From: Bacteroides caecigallinarum
Lineage (GTDB): Bacteria > Bacteroidota > Bacteroidia > Bacteroidales > Bacteroidaceae
Direction of reading: 5' to 3'
DNA length: 64,000 bases
NCBI RefSeq assembly: GCF_021531075.1
Contig: NZ_JADYTJ010000010.1
Coordinates: 20,265-84,264, forward strand
Of this stretch, positions 17,540 to 27,966 are shown one piece after another. The translations under genes were made by a program, and so were the position numbers. Below the pieces are notes generated by a model. The model ran no database searches. It was not told the DNA's origin and saw nothing but the letters and a program-made list of their open reading frames with translations. Every line of letters begins with the position of its first letter. Within the stretch, counting starts at the first letter, position 1.

Positions 17540-20500
17540 TTATCTGTTTGATTTGATTTCGTAAATAAACTCCTTGTAATCAGGAGCATTGGTGTTTCTT
17601 CCGAGATAATATTTTGATATCATAGGCATCTGCTCGTTCAGGCTGATAAATTCCCTGCTCAGGTGACTGCAGAAAGCCATATATGCATTTCTGTTTGCCA
17701 TGTTACCGGCATCATCCCTGTATATGGTGATGTAATGGTTGGTAGGACGTGCATGTACCAACTGGTTTATGTGCATGGCAAGGTGCCTGGCTTCGATAGG
17801 AGATATACTGCCCATATTGTTCGACATATTGAAAATCACTAGTTCAGGAAGTACGGAATGTGCTTTCCAAAACCCATCGCTTACAGCCGTGATGCGTGGA
17901 TGCAGACTCCATTTCACATGTCTGTAACTTTCGGAGATAAGGAATTCTTCGCTTGTATGTCCCATCTCTTCTGTAGGGTATATTCCCAAGTAATATATAT
18001 CTGTGTGATTCAGTTGTTTGCACAGATCAATGAATGCCAGACCCGATGATGCAGATTCGTATGATATATCGCAAAATACCACCCTGCCCGATACATTGCG
18101 TATGGCATCCCTCAGCCAGTTCCCGCAATCCTCGTACATAGCCATTGCAGCCGAGTATTGTTTTCTCATCTCATGTAAGTTGAAAAGTAGGGTATACTCA
18201 TCGGCTTTGAGTCCATGCAGAGAAGTGAAATCCGTTCTTCCATATGAAATCATCTCTTTAGCACTGGCTGTATCCACTTTTGATAAAGTTTCGTTTTCTG
18301 AGTATTGTTTCTCTATAATATTCTTGAAAGCCTTCTCAAAATCCGGTTTTATGGAATATGATTTGCTGTCAGTTTCCCACTTTATGTCATACGAAGGTAT
18401 GTTGAAGTTACCTTTACAGAACTCTTCAGTGTCTGTCTCTATAAATCCGTTGTTCATGCGGATATATTCCATAAGCTTGTAGAATGTGATGCTTGCACTA
18501 AGCACCTGCGGATTACCTGTCAGTATCATCTGCTTTCTGGCACGTGTGATGGCTACGTTCAGTTTGCGGTCTATTATAGCATCATCTTCGCGGAAAGTAT
18601 TAGATGTAAGGAAGTTCAGCTGACTGGTATTTCTTACCGTGAAGGAATAAATGATAATGTTCCTCTGGCTTCCCTGATATCTTTCTACAGTGTCGATAGA
18701 GATGTTCATCAGTTCCGGAATTCCGAGTGATGAAATCTCCTTTCTTATCATTGCTATCTGGTTGCGGTAAGGCACAATGATACCTACAGTTTTGTCTGCA
18801 TCGAAATAGTTTTCTGTAAGGCCGTAAATTCTTTTCAGCAATGCTGCAATGATTCTTGCCTCGTTTATGTTGGCCTTGTCCGAAGATGCAGAGATGTTGT
18901 CTGGTGTAGGTGCAGTGATGAAAACCATTCTCCTCGAAATAAGAAGCCTTTCTATCATGTCCGGATTTTCCGGAATACTTGCATACGGCAGACTCTCTTC
19001 CTGATGAGGAAGAGGTACACACTCCAGACATTCACGGCTGTAGAATGTTGTATTAGGAAACTCAGCGATGGCAGGGTGCATTCTTCCTTGTTTTCTTAGT
19101 ACACTTTTTGCCTTTTCGTCACTCTGTCTGTATAGTCTTTCGAACAGTGAGTTTCTGCAATCGTACAGTCCTATAACGTTCAGAAGAGGGTCAGTAATCT
19201 TTGCAGATTCGGCATTCTGAAGAGCTATGGCCGGCAGCTGTTTATAATCGCCGATAAGTACGAACTTGTCAATGGCATTATTGTTGCCACTTCTAGCCGA
19301 GAGTATTCCTATCAGGTCCGGTTCAAGAATCTGCGAGGCTTCGTCTATTATGGCCATATCGAAGTGCTTTATGTCGAACAGATTAAGCCTGTTGTTTATC
19401 GCTGTAGTGGTTCCTACGAATATTCTTGTGTCAGAAATCTTCTTTTTGATATCTGCCAGTTTCGGACAGTCTTCCAGTTGGTTTTTCATCAGGAACTGTT
19501 CGAACCTTCTGTCGCATGACATTTCATGCCCAATACGTATAAATGGTGTATCGGATGCTATTCCGGAGTCTACAAGCATACTGCAAATCTCATCTACAGC
19601 CCTGTTAGTGTACGATAATAGCAGCAGAGATGTATTTTTCTCCGAAAGAGCTTCTTCCACCATAAACCTCAGTGCGCACGAAGTCTTGCCCGTACCCGGA
19701 GGGCCTACCAGAAGGAAATAATCCTCAGCCTGTTTCTCCTTTAGGATTATTTCATCAAAACGTCCGTAACTGCCGTTCAATTTTATTTCTTCATTGAACG
19801 ACGTTTCCCTGCTTCCTAAAAGAAGTTCCTTTCTGTCTGTACGTGCAGAGAGGAAAGAGAAAAGCCCTCTAATTCCTGCCGATGCAGAAACGTCCGATGA
19901 ATCATGTTCGATAGCAAAGGTTTCGTCATCGCTACCTATGATGTCTTTGTTCTGCTGTCCGTTTCTCAGTATTATTGTTACGCTGTCAGGAGTTATTTCC
20001 GTTATGTTTCCTTTCATTAGGATTTCGTCTCTCACGTCAGGTTTTTCAGTATACGGATAGAATATTATTATATCTCCTTTTCTGAAGTTTGGCAGGAAAT
20101 CTTCACCCTGTTTTGGTATGTTGAGTTTTATCAGGTCATATCCTTTGTTGGGAGAACTCATACGCTTGTCCTTTATTTTCAGACCAGTAAGGATATTACC
20201 GTTTTCTATTTTCTCGGCTAATGGAGTATTCCATACTGAAGCAAAACCTCTGGATGAATCATCATTTCCGCCTGTGCGCGACAAAACCGATTCTTTACAT
20301 ATGAAAGTAAAGAAACGTTGGAAATAGGACTTTTCAAGTGGTGAGCAATGTTTCAGGGTTTGTATCGTTTTATACAATTCCGGCTCCTGATAGTCATTCC
20401 ATAGTTTGTTGTGCACCTGCAGTTCGTTCAACAGGTCTGTGTCAATCTCTTCAGTTACTTTCGAAATAGCTCCTTCGCTGAAAGCCATTTCATTGCACAC

Positions 20501-21817
20501 TATCATGTTTCTCAGCTTTATACTCTCACGGAAAAGACTGTTAGTGAAGTGTTCTATTATAAGTCCGTCTGTATATCTGGAATAAAGCAGAAACGTCTGC
20601 ATATCCTCAGTTGCTTTTCCGAAATTGTACATCAGAACACCCTGATACAACATCATCTGTATGAAGTGGTCTTCCTTATGTCTTTTGTTGTATTCATCCT
20701 TTTTGCCTGCTTTTTGTTCTATCAGCACCTTGAAGTCTTTCTGTAGCAAGTCCACACGTCCCTGCAAGCCAAGTTTTTCGCATATAAAAGATGCTTCCAG
20801 CATAACCTTGTTCCTGTCGAATGAAGGAATGCTGTGCGGCAATATATCGTTTACGAAAGAGCGGATATTCATCATCTGCGCCTGTGCCATTGTATGGAAA
20901 TTGTCAGGTATGGGGCAGGTGCAGAAATCGAGAGCAGACGCAGAGAAGAATTTCTTCAGACTGCCTGCGTATGTTACCGGTTGTGTATTTCTTTCGTTTA
21001 TATAATCATCGAGGAACAGTCCTGCCAGGTTACCCATCAGTATGTGGTGCGTATTTGCCTTAGGTTTTATGCGGCTCATGAAATAGTTCAGTGGATGATG
21101 ACCGTATTCTCTGAAGCATGAAGCCAGCGAACTGATGTCTATAAGGAAATCCGGATGGAGTATTATCAGTTCCGGTATATAGTGATTTTCTTCATCAACT
21201 TTTACATTAAGCAGGTTTATCTGCATGTTTTCTTCCAATAAGTCGTAAAGATACAGCATGTCGCCGTTGAATCCACCTTTGGCATAGTTGATTACTATCA
21301 TAGGGTCCTCGTCGCTGTCGGTAGATGCGAAAATCAGATTTTCGTTCCAGCTGTTTACTGATGCTCTGACATATGGTATGTGCGAAAGACGTGTTCCGCT
21401 GTACGGACGGTTGGAGTGAGGTATTTGTGGAAGTATTGATGCCGGTATATCTTCTTCGAAACCTAATGATATGAATCTCACTATAGCTCTGAGGTCATAG
21501 AGATACTCATTCATGTCAGGATGGAAATTGTCGCCCATAGCGGAGTTACAGTTACGTCTCATTGTCTGTATGGCGTATCTGTCCGAAGGAGTCATCCTCT
21601 TTTCCTTGCAGATGAAGTCCAGCCTGGAGAACATATTGGCGAATGATGCCGTAACTCCGGTGGTCAGTTCGTAGCAAGCCTGTTGCAGAACCTTATATAG
21701 CATAATATACTTAGCCCGCAGATTGTCTTGCGACGCTGCGGGCTGAGTATGTATTTTTTCTATTCTTTGGAAAAAATCAAAAGACTGTATGTCGATGTGT
21801 TCCGGTTTGTCTGTCAT
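17540..21817 (-). CDS. PD-(D/E)XK nuclease fused to Dna2/UPF1-like SF1 helicase
   Basis: A 1425-residue fusion protein. Residues 1-320 are of unknown fold. At about 343-391 there is a RecB/Cas4-type nuclease signature: an acidic residue in MLEASF, Asp in GRVDLL, ExK in LIEQKAGK, and a QxxxY motif (QMMLY). An SF1 helicase follows from about 690: Walker A GPPGTGKTS, motif II IIDEASQ, motif III GDYKQLPAI, then C-terminal motifs QGRMHPAIAEFPN, TVERYQGSQRN and NVAITRARKQ. The last roughly 200 residues form another unassigned domain. The order nuclease-helicase resembles eukaryotic Dna2. It lies 9 bases after a lipoprotein gene and 9 bases before the SDR gene. A role in DNA repair or defence is plausible but unproven. 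Confidence 0.88.
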   Translation of the reverse strand: MTDKPEHIDIQSFDFFQRIEKIHTQPAASQDNLRAKYIMLYKVLQQACYELTTGVTASFANMFSRLDFICKEKRMTPSDRYAIQTMRRNCNSAMGDNFHPDMNEYLYDLRAIVRFISLGFEEDIPASILPQIPHSNRPYSGTRLSHIPYVRASVNSWNENLIFASTDSDEDPMIVINYAKGGFNGDMLYLYDLLEENMQINLLNVKVDEENHYIPELIILHPDFLIDISSLASCFREYGHHPLNYFMSRIKPKANTHHILMGNLAGLFLDDYINERNTQPVTYAGSLKKFFSASALDFCTCPIPDNFHTMAQAQMMNIRSFVNDILPHSIPSFDRNKVMLEASFICEKLGLQGRVDLLQKDFKVLIEQKAGKKDEYNKRHKEDHFIQMMLYQGVLMYNFGKATEDMQTFLLYSRYTDGLIIEHFTNSLFRESIKLRNMIVCNEMAFSEGAISKVTEEIDTDLLNELQVHNKLWNDYQEPELYKTIQTLKHCSPLEKSYFQRFFTFICKESVLSRTGGNDDSSRGFASVWNTPLAEKIENGNILTGLKIKDKRMSSPNKGYDLIKLNIPKQGEDFLPNFRKGDIIIFYPYTEKPDVRDEILMKGNITEITPDSVTIILRNGQQNKDIIGSDDETFAIEHDSSDVSASAGIRGLFSFLSARTDRKELLLGSRETSFNEEIKLNGSYGRFDEIILKEKQAEDYFLLVGPPGTGKTSCALRFMVEEALSEKNTSLLLLSYTNRAVDEICSMLVDSGIASDTPFIRIGHEMSCDRRFEQFLMKNQLEDCPKLADIKKKISDTRIFVGTTTAINNRLNLFDIKHFDMAIIDEASQILEPDLIGILSARSGNNNAIDKFVLIGDYKQLPAIALQNAESAKITDPLLNVIGLYDCRNSLFERLYRQSDEKAKSVLRKQGRMHPAIAEFPNTTFYSRECLECVPLPHQEESLPYASIPENPDMIERLLISRRMVFITAPTPDNISASSDKANINEARIIAALLKRIYGLTENYFDADKTVGIIVPYRNQIAMIRKEISSLGIPELMNISIDTVERYQGSQRNIIIYSFTVRNTSQLNFLTSNTFREDDAIIDRKLNVAITRARKQMILTGNPQVLSASITFYKLMEYIRMNNGFIETDTEEFCKGNFNIPSYDIKWETDSKSYSIKPDFEKAFKNIIEKQYSENETLSKVDTASAKEMISYGRTDFTSLHGLKADEYTLLFNLHEMRKQYSAAMAMYEDCGNWLRDAIRNVSGRVVFCDISYESASSGLAFIDLCKQLNHTDIYYLGIYPTEEMGHTSEEFLISESYRHVKWSLHPRITAVSDGFWKAHSVLPELVIFNMSNNMGSISPIEARHLAMHINQLVHARPTNHYITIYRDDAGNMANRNAYMAFCSHLSREFISLNEQMPMISKYYLGRNTNAPDYKEFIYEIKSNR

Positions 21818-21826
21818 TCTTTATGC

Positions 21827-22618
21827 TTATTCGTTTTCTGTAGGAACAACACTTAAATTGTATATCAGGTAAGCCTTCTCTAAATTGTTATATTCAGTTT
21901 TTTGTCCCTTATACTTATCCGTAACATCTTCCGATAGTGTCATATTTTTTTCAGAAAGATACAATGTGAAAACATTGCTTTCAGATATTGTAATCTTGAA
22001 TGATGATATTTCTTCTCCGTTTCCCGGATTATAAGATTTTGTCTCGATAAAGCTTCCACTTGTGTATTGCTCACCTTCAGAGGATAATATCTTTACTATA
22101 CCATTATTGGAGTTTGTATACAAGAACTCAAACTTTCCTCCTGTCTTGATTTTAGAATCAGCAATTATAAGGTTGTAAATTTCTTTTTGTGTACCCACTG
22201 TCAGGTCATCACCTTCTACAGTAGCACTTAAACTTTCAACTTTGTAGTGTCTGTCTTTCTTTTCCACAAGGACTACAAATCTGCTTTCATTTTCTTCACT
22301 GTCACTTATTTTCAAGTAGCAGTTTCCTTCGCTGACAGGCGTGATAGAAAGAAGATTACCATCGTATGAGTATTTGAATATTTCTACATCCTTTTTGTTT
22401 ATTATTTCAGGAAAATATTTTCCGTTTCCTCCCTTGATGTTGTATTGTTCTCCGTCAGTGAATTTGGTAAGTCTGACAGTGTCACCATTTGTAACTACGG
22501 TTTCTCCGTCTTTGCTTGTAAGTGTGATTGGAGAGTAGCTTTCACCACATGATGACAATGAAGTGACAAATAATATACTAATAATAGTAGTAAATGCAGA
22601 TAGTAAATTTCGTTTCAT
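21827..22618 (-). CDS. Hypothetical lipoprotein
   Basis: A 263-residue secreted protein with a lipoprotein signal (basic start MKRN, hydrophobic core, lipobox LSSC near residue 23). The rest is beta-rich and Ser/Thr/Asn-rich with Ig-like sequence character, including EGNCYLKISDSEENESRF. I do not recognise the family. A -7 box (TATCTTTG on the minus strand, 22647-22654) lies about 30 bases upstream, so this is the promoter-proximal gene of the lipoprotein, nuclease-helicase and SDR unit. A functional link between a surface lipoprotein and a cytoplasmic helicase is not obvious. Confidence 0.8.
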   Translation of the reverse strand: MKRNLLSAFTTIISILFVTSLSSCGESYSPITLTSKDGETVVTNGDTVRLTKFTDGEQYNIKGGNGKYFPEIINKKDVEIFKYSYDGNLLSITPVSEGNCYLKISDSEENESRFVVLVEKKDRHYKVESLSATVEGDDLTVGTQKEIYNLIIADSKIKTGGKFEFLYTNSNNGIVKILSSEGEQYTSGSFIETKSYNPGNGEEISSFKITISESNVFTLYLSEKNMTLSEDVTDKYKGQKTEYNNLEKAYLIYNLSVVPTENE

Positions 22619-22739
22619 TTTGCTTTGGTTTTTTGTTAATATATCGCAAAGATATATGTTTATGTGAGAAATTAAAAATTAGTAATGAATAATTTCTGTG
22701 AATATTCAAGTAAGTTTTGTCCTAAAATTCCGCTTTATG

Positions 22740-24014
22740 TCATTTTTTCCCGAAGCTCTTGTCTATTTTCAGTAGCGAGGTTACCCAGAATGTGGCAGCC
22801 GTACATACCATAATCCATATGAAGAACATACGGTATCCCATCATTTCCTGCAGCCATCCGGCTATCATTCCAGGCAGCATCATACCCAGTGCCATGAATG
22901 CAGTACATATTGCGTAATGTGCAGTTTTGCTTTCTCCCTGCGAGAAATAAATCATGTAAAGCATATATGCTGTAAAACCAAAACCATAACCGAATTGTTC
23001 GATGAAAACACATAAATTTATAACCGCCAGACTGCTGTGCTGGAAGAAACTAAGATACACATAAACTATGTCGGGCAGTGATATAGCCCATACCATAGGC
23101 CAGAGCCATTTTTTCAGTCCGTGACGTGAAACAGCTATACCTCCAAGAATACCACCTATAGTGAGTCCTATCACTCCCACGGTGCCTTGTGTGAAACCTA
23201 TCTGTTCTGTAGTCATTCCCATACCGCCTTTTTCCAATGGGTCAAGGAGGAATGGAATACCCATTTTGGCCAGTTGGGCTTCGGGCAGACGGTAAAGGAG
23301 CATGAAAAGGATAGCCGTAACTGCCTGTTTCTTTTTGAAGAACGAGCGGAATGTACCTATGAATGACGACAGAATACCCTCTGAATTGCTGTTACTTATT
23401 TTTATGTCTGATGATGGGCGGGGTAGGATATATCTGTGGTAAAGCCACAGGCCTATGAACAGTCCAGACAGGATATAGAAAGTAATGCTCCATGCTCGGC
23501 TGATATTTCCACTGCTGCTTTCCAGATAACCAGCAAGCATGATAAGTCCGCCTTGTCCGGTTATTGTGGCAAGACGATAGAAGGTACTCCTTATTCCTAC
23601 AAACAGTGCCTGCTCGTGTTGCGAAAGTCCTATCATATAGAATCCGTCAGCTGCTATATCGTGAGTGGCGGAGCTGAATGCCATCAGCCAGAATATTGCT
23701 AGAGTGGTTTGCAGAAATGAATCTGTAGGAATAGTGAAAGCTATTCCTGCCAGTCCTGCACCTATCAGCAATTGCATTGAGGTAATCCAGTAGCGTTTGG
23801 TTTTTATGATGTCAATGAATGGACTCCATAGCGGCTTGATAACCCACGGAAGATTCAGCCAACTGGTGTATAGAGCTACTTCGGTGTTCGAAATTCCCAT
23901 TCGCTTGTACATCACTAGCGATATTATCATGACAGCTACGTAGGGTAGACCTTCGGCAAAATATAGCGAAGGGACCCATGCCCACGGTGAATGTGTTTTC
24001 AGTATTTTATTCAT
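22740..24014 (-). CDS. AmpG-like MFS transporter
   Basis: A 424-residue permease with about twelve helices. The start WVPSLYFAEGLPYVAVMIISL, followed by LNLPWVIKPLWSPFID, is characteristic of the AmpG/PAT branch of the major facilitator superfamily. In Gram-negatives that branch imports anhydro-muropeptides (AmpG) or acetyl-CoA. It follows the SpoIID-type gene by 61 bases on the same strand, supporting a role in peptidoglycan recycling. Alternative solutes cannot be excluded. Confidence 0.85.
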   Translation of the reverse strand: MNKILKTHSPWAWVPSLYFAEGLPYVAVMIISLVMYKRMGISNTEVALYTSWLNLPWVIKPLWSPFIDIIKTKRYWITSMQLLIGAGLAGIAFTIPTDSFLQTTLAIFWLMAFSSATHDIAADGFYMIGLSQHEQALFVGIRSTFYRLATITGQGGLIMLAGYLESSSGNISRAWSITFYILSGLFIGLWLYHRYILPRPSSDIKISNSNSEGILSSFIGTFRSFFKKKQAVTAILFMLLYRLPEAQLAKMGIPFLLDPLEKGGMGMTTEQIGFTQGTVGVIGLTIGGILGGIAVSRHGLKKWLWPMVWAISLPDIVYVYLSFFQHSSLAVINLCVFIEQFGYGFGFTAYMLYMIYFSQGESKTAHYAICTAFMALGMMLPGMIAGWLQEMMGYRMFFIWIMVCTAATFWVTSLLKIDKSFGKK

Positions 24015-24075
24015 ATTCCTTTAAACTCAAAAGGTAACCTTTATTGTCTAACAACTAATAACTAACAACTAACGA

Positions 24076-25392
24076 CTAATACACTTTCCTAATCTCTGCA
24101 TCCTTGTAATAATGTAAGAGAATTTTATCATACGAATAGCCTTTTTCGCCCATCATAGCTGCACCTATCTGGCATAAACCAACTCCGTGTCCCCAGCCGG
24201 CACCGGTAATGACAAAGTCTGACTGAACACTGTCTGAAGCTTCAGTTTTGTCTACCACAAAAGCAGAACTAAACAGATGACTTTCTGACAATGCACGGCG
24301 TATTTCCAGTTCCTTACCTATAATCACTGTACGTTTAGTCCCAACAATCTTCAGTCTTGAAATTCTTCCGGATTTACCCCTTTGTATGGTAACAAGGTCT
24401 TTTATCTCACCAAAGTCAATTCCTGTTTTTCTGTGAATGAGTTCCGATATTTCCTTTTGCGAGTATTTCACTTGCCAACGATAGAAGTCGGTAGTTTCCT
24501 GATCATAGTTATTCAGAATCTGTTTCAGAACCTTTTCGTCATGTGTATTGCAGAACGCATCCGGCGAGGTGCGTATCCATTTTTCAGCATTTTCTTCAAT
24601 ACTAAGGTCAGGTAATTCATTGTTTTCAGAATCGTCAATAACCGGTTGCAGATATGGATAGTCCTTGTCTTCCCAGCAAGTATCGAATGTCTCCGATACC
24701 CCTCCACAGCATTTAGAAAATCTGGCATCGCATATTTCATTACCGTACATAAGTACCATTCCTTCAGTTTCTTTCACAGCCTTTGCTACAGACAGGTTTG
24801 TGGCTCTTGTTATTCCCTGATATCTCTGACAGTGGTCGTCGGCACATACATCGAAAAGTGTATGGTCCTCACGGTCGTACCATCTGATAATACAGTTCTC
24901 ATCCTTTATGATGTTTTCTTGTAAATATTTATGTACGCTTTTCTTATCCCTGTTTTCTATTTGTGCAAGAAGCCAGCTTCGTGATATCACTGCGTGCGAT
25001 TTCAGAAATTCCACAGATGATGTGGCACTCATTTCTGAAGAAATCACACTGACCAGATAGTCTTCAACGGGCACTATGTTTATGGCTATCACATTTTTTC
25101 CGTCCGTAATAAGTTTCAGTCTGCCGATGAAAGTCTGTACTTCTTGTCTTTCCCAATGGTAGGAGATACCTATGGTTACGTTATGAAGTGTGAACGAACA
25201 GTTATTGTCTTCAGGGATAAATTCAATGCTTTCCATTTCTTCCAAACCAAGCAAAATCTTTCCGTTCGTAGCCATAGATGCCTTCAGTATTCCTGTCTGT
25301 GCATCACCGTTCCGTGTGACATATTTACCGTTCAGACTGAATGAAATTTCTTTCCCAGTGATTATACCTACATTTATATATGGCTTTTCCAT
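24076..25392 (-). CDS. SpoIID/LytB domain protein (putative peptidoglycan-processing enzyme)
   Basis: A 438-residue SpoIID-family protein. The SpoIID region has [19 protein letters not shown] with the Glu corresponding to the catalytic residue of the lytic transglycosylase, the Cys pair in [12 protein letters not shown], and the C-terminal [22 protein letters not shown] that is highly typical. No clear signal peptide is seen at the N-terminus ([13 protein letters not shown]), which is odd for an enzyme acting on the wall. In sporulators SpoIID cleaves denuded glycan strands; non-sporulating Bacteroidota carry homologues of unclear role. It overlaps the upstream glycosyltransferase gene by 19 bases. 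Confidence 0.88.
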   Translation of the reverse strand: MEKPYINVGIITGKEISFSLNGKYVTRNGDAQTGILKASMATNGKILLGLEEMESIEFIPEDNNCSFTLHNVTIGISYHWERQEVQTFIGRLKLITDGKNVIAINIVPVEDYLVSVISSEMSATSSVEFLKSHAVISRSWLLAQIENRDKKSVHKYLQENIIKDENCIIRWYDREDHTLFDVCADDHCQRYQGITRATNLSVAKAVKETEGMVLMYGNEICDARFSKCCGGVSETFDTCWEDKDYPYLQPVIDDSENNELPDLSIEENAEKWIRTSPDAFCNTHDEKVLKQILNNYDQETTDFYRWQVKYSQKEISELIHRKTGIDFGEIKDLVTIQRGKSGRISRLKIVGTKRTVIIGKELEIRRALSESHLFSSAFVVDKTEASDSVQSDFVITGAGWGHGVGLCQIGAAMMGEKGYSYDKILLHYYKDAEIRKVY

Positions 25393-27725
25393 AATGATAC
25401 CTCTTTGTAAATTTTTTTTATGTCTGTTTCAGTGATTTTCAGGAAATCTTCTTCTCGTGGAGTTACTATAAGTCCTGCCATATCCAGTGCTCCGGGGCTT
25501 ACAAGAATCTGTTCCTTACCTTCTGCAAAATAGCATGATGGTCTGTGTTCTTCTCTTGGGAAATATGTAGTAATAAACATTCCACTGTCGTCTCTCCACG
25601 CAAACATATTGTATCGCGGTTCTGTTTCTCCGTCATGTGTAGTCAGAGAAGCAAGATACCTTCCAACTAATTTTGTATCAATATTCCCGGAAAAAGAAGT
25701 GAAAACCTTTATTGGGCACACATAGCCATTTACAGAGAAACTGGTAGATACATCTCCTCCATTCATTTTGACGGTTTCTTCCATAATGGCCGATTTGAAT
25801 ATTTCATTCCATTGGGCAATAAAAGGAATGTCGGTCTTTCTTGCAGCCTGGAAGTGAAAATGATCCGGAGCAGAAGCGCCACACTTTGCGCCATTATAGA
25901 ATATGGCATAACGATGTCCGAAATAATCCTCTATTTTCTGAAGAATTTTTCCCGGCAGTTGCATATCCATCTTGTCGGCAAGTGTCTGTGGAATATGCCC
26001 GTCTGAAGATATAGTGAGATGCCCAGGCAGAATAGGATATGGATTTATCCTGATGCTGAACTCCATGCCTGCATCGACCATAATTGAATCCTGTTCCTCC
26101 GGCTTGTTTTTCAAACATAGGAAACATGGGCGGGCATCAATGGACGATTTGTCGATTTTGGCCAGTGTGGAGACTGCTCTAGCCGGATTGAACTGTACCT
26201 TAATATTGTTTCCATCGATATTGAAGCATCTTGTTTTTATATTTTCCAGTGCTTCATGGTTCTTGCGGCAAAGTTCCCATTTCTCGAACTGTGCAGCTAT
26301 GAATCCTTCAGCTTCTTTTTCTGCCAATCCTAGTCTTCTTTTTATTTCCAAAGTACGAAGGCTGTCCTTGTACGAATTGTTCTGGTTTATTTTTTCAATA
26401 CTCAAAGCTGCATCAGAGTTTCCTTCCCAGCGGCGGCAGAGATATACCACGTCGTAAATTCTTCCAATCTTGTAATTTCTGGAAAATGCCAGTCCAAGGG
26501 CATAATCTTCGCCATAGCTGGTGTTCGGCACTCTTATTTCACGCAGCAGGGGGGTATAGAAAGCACGCGGAGCACCAAGTCCGTTAATGCGCAGAGCATT
26601 GTTGTGGCCGTTCTCGTCTGTCCATTCCTTATGATCTATCACTCCCGGAGGCAATGTCTCCAGACTGAAATTGGTCATTCTGTATGAACCTATCACCATT
26701 GCGCATTTTTCTGTGCGGAACTTGTCTACTATAGTTTGCAGTGTGCGAGGACTGCTGTATAGGTCGTCGCTGTCAAGTTGTACAGCATATCGTCCGCATT
26801 CAGGATGGTCTATACCTACGTTCCAGCATCCACCTATTCCCAAATCGTCACGTTCAGGAATTATGTGTATTACATTTTCATTATCCCTATATTTTTCTAT
26901 ACATTCTGTTGTGCCGTCCGTGGAATGATTGTCTATTATTATAATGTTGAATTTGAAATCCGTTTCCTGCTCCAGGACTGACTTTATGGCATCGTCAATT
27001 GTCTTTACTCTGTTTCTTACTGGTATAATGACCGAAGCCTCATTGACAAAATCGCCTTCTTCTGTATCTATCAGTCTGTTTCTTTGCGGAAGATAGGCAC
27101 CGATTTTCCTCAGGTGATATGTAAATGCTTCTTCGCGTTCAATCTGCACGTTGCGATTACGAGGGTCGACATAATCGAACTGCTTTTCGCCGGATTTTCT
27201 CAGGTCATCTTCCACTTCGGTGTATAGAAATTCCCTTATATGAACGATTTCTGCAACTCTAGAAACAGCAAGTCTCAATGCGTAAAGGCCGGAAAATGAA
27301 TATTCCTTCTGTTCCATTAAGCTTTCAGCTGCTTTTTTGAAAATGTCAGTTCTGAACATTATCAGCGAACCGAAGTCAAAATCGTCGCGCACACTTCCTG
27401 TCTGATAGTCGATGACAGGGTGGGGCATACGCGTTCCTTCCTTCATAATATAGTGGTCAGCATAAGCCATACCTGCATTCTCCGGCATCAGATAGTCTGC
27501 TATGCGTTCTATGGCTTTATATCCTAAACTAAGTGGAAATGGTTTTGTGTAGAGTAATATAAAATCCGTCTCTGTCTGTTTTGCAATCTTTATAAGTCCA
27601 TCCGTCGAATTTATATTGTTGCTCTCTGTCAGGTTTATAATATTCACCCTATTACATTCCGATATGATATGTTCATTGATATTATCATCCCCGGACACGG
27701 TAAAGAATGTTATGTCTTTGCTCAT
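25374..27725 (-). CDS. Glycosyltransferase fused to DUF4922 (HIT-like nucleotidyl) domain
   Basis: A 783-residue fusion from the ATG at 27725. That start is favoured because a TATCTTTG box (minus strand, 27759-27766) lies inside the longer frame. About 1-210 is a GT-A-like region ([27 protein letters not shown]). About 220-480 is a GT2 glycosyltransferase with [10 protein letters not shown] and the metal-binding DSDD in [10 protein letters not shown]. About 500-783 is a DUF4922 domain with four cysteines and the motif PDHFHFQ, which resembles the HxHxQ of HIT/galactose-1-phosphate uridylyltransferase-like proteins. Co-operonic with the SpoIID-like and AmpG-like genes. Substrates unknown. Confidence 0.85.
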   Translation of the reverse strand: MSKDITFFTVSGDDNINEHIISECNRVNIINLTESNNINSTDGLIKIAKQTETDFILLYTKPFPLSLGYKAIERIADYLMPENAGMAYADHYIMKEGTRMPHPVIDYQTGSVRDDFDFGSLIMFRTDIFKKAAESLMEQKEYSFSGLYALRLAVSRVAEIVHIREFLYTEVEDDLRKSGEKQFDYVDPRNRNVQIEREEAFTYHLRKIGAYLPQRNRLIDTEEGDFVNEASVIIPVRNRVKTIDDAIKSVLEQETDFKFNIIIIDNHSTDGTTECIEKYRDNENVIHIIPERDDLGIGGCWNVGIDHPECGRYAVQLDSDDLYSSPRTLQTIVDKFRTEKCAMVIGSYRMTNFSLETLPPGVIDHKEWTDENGHNNALRINGLGAPRAFYTPLLREIRVPNTSYGEDYALGLAFSRNYKIGRIYDVVYLCRRWEGNSDAALSIEKINQNNSYKDSLRTLEIKRRLGLAEKEAEGFIAAQFEKWELCRKNHEALENIKTRCFNIDGNNIKVQFNPARAVSTLAKIDKSSIDARPCFLCLKNKPEEQDSIMVDAGMEFSIRINPYPILPGHLTISSDGHIPQTLADKMDMQLPGKILQKIEDYFGHRYAIFYNGAKCGASAPDHFHFQAARKTDIPFIAQWNEIFKSAIMEETVKMNGGDVSTSFSVNGYVCPIKVFTSFSGNIDTKLVGRYLASLTTHDGETEPRYNMFAWRDDSGMFITTYFPREEHRPSCYFAEGKEQILVSPGALDMAGLIVTPREEDFLKITETDIKKIYKEVSLWKSHI

Positions 27726-27758
27726 GATTGTTCTTTTGTTTGTTTTTACTGTTGGATG

Positions 27759-27766
27759 CAAAGATA
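27759..27766 (-). promoter_or_regulatory. -7 box of the glycosyltransferase-SpoIID-AmpG operon
   Basis: CAAAGATA on the plus strand, that is TATCTTTG followed by GC on the minus strand, 34 bases before the ATG at 27725. It decides the start codon of the first gene. Confidence 0.7.
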
Positions 27767-27828
27767 TAAAAGTAGCTGTTGCATTTGTCATCATCTGTCC
27801 GTTTTTTTATCTTCGGAAAATCTAAAAT

Positions 27829-27890
27829 AAAACGCGGGCAAGTTCAAGTCTAAATTTGCCCGTGTTTTGACTTAAACTTGCCCGCGTTTT
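27829..27890. repeat. 22-bp inverted repeat with a third half-copy in the loop
   Basis: Arm one (27829-27850) begins AAAACGCGGGCAAGTT. Arm two (27869-27890) is its reverse complement with a single mismatch. The 18-base loop contains another copy of the core (TTGCCCGTGTTTT). The element sits between divergent genes (starts at 27725 and 27967), so it is not a normal terminator. No coding potential is seen. Confidence 0.85.
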
Positions 27891-27966
27891 GAAAAGTATC
27901 TTTTTCGCCTAAATATTGTATGTTTCACGAAAAAATATTTCCTTTGTATCAGTAAGAATATAGTAT

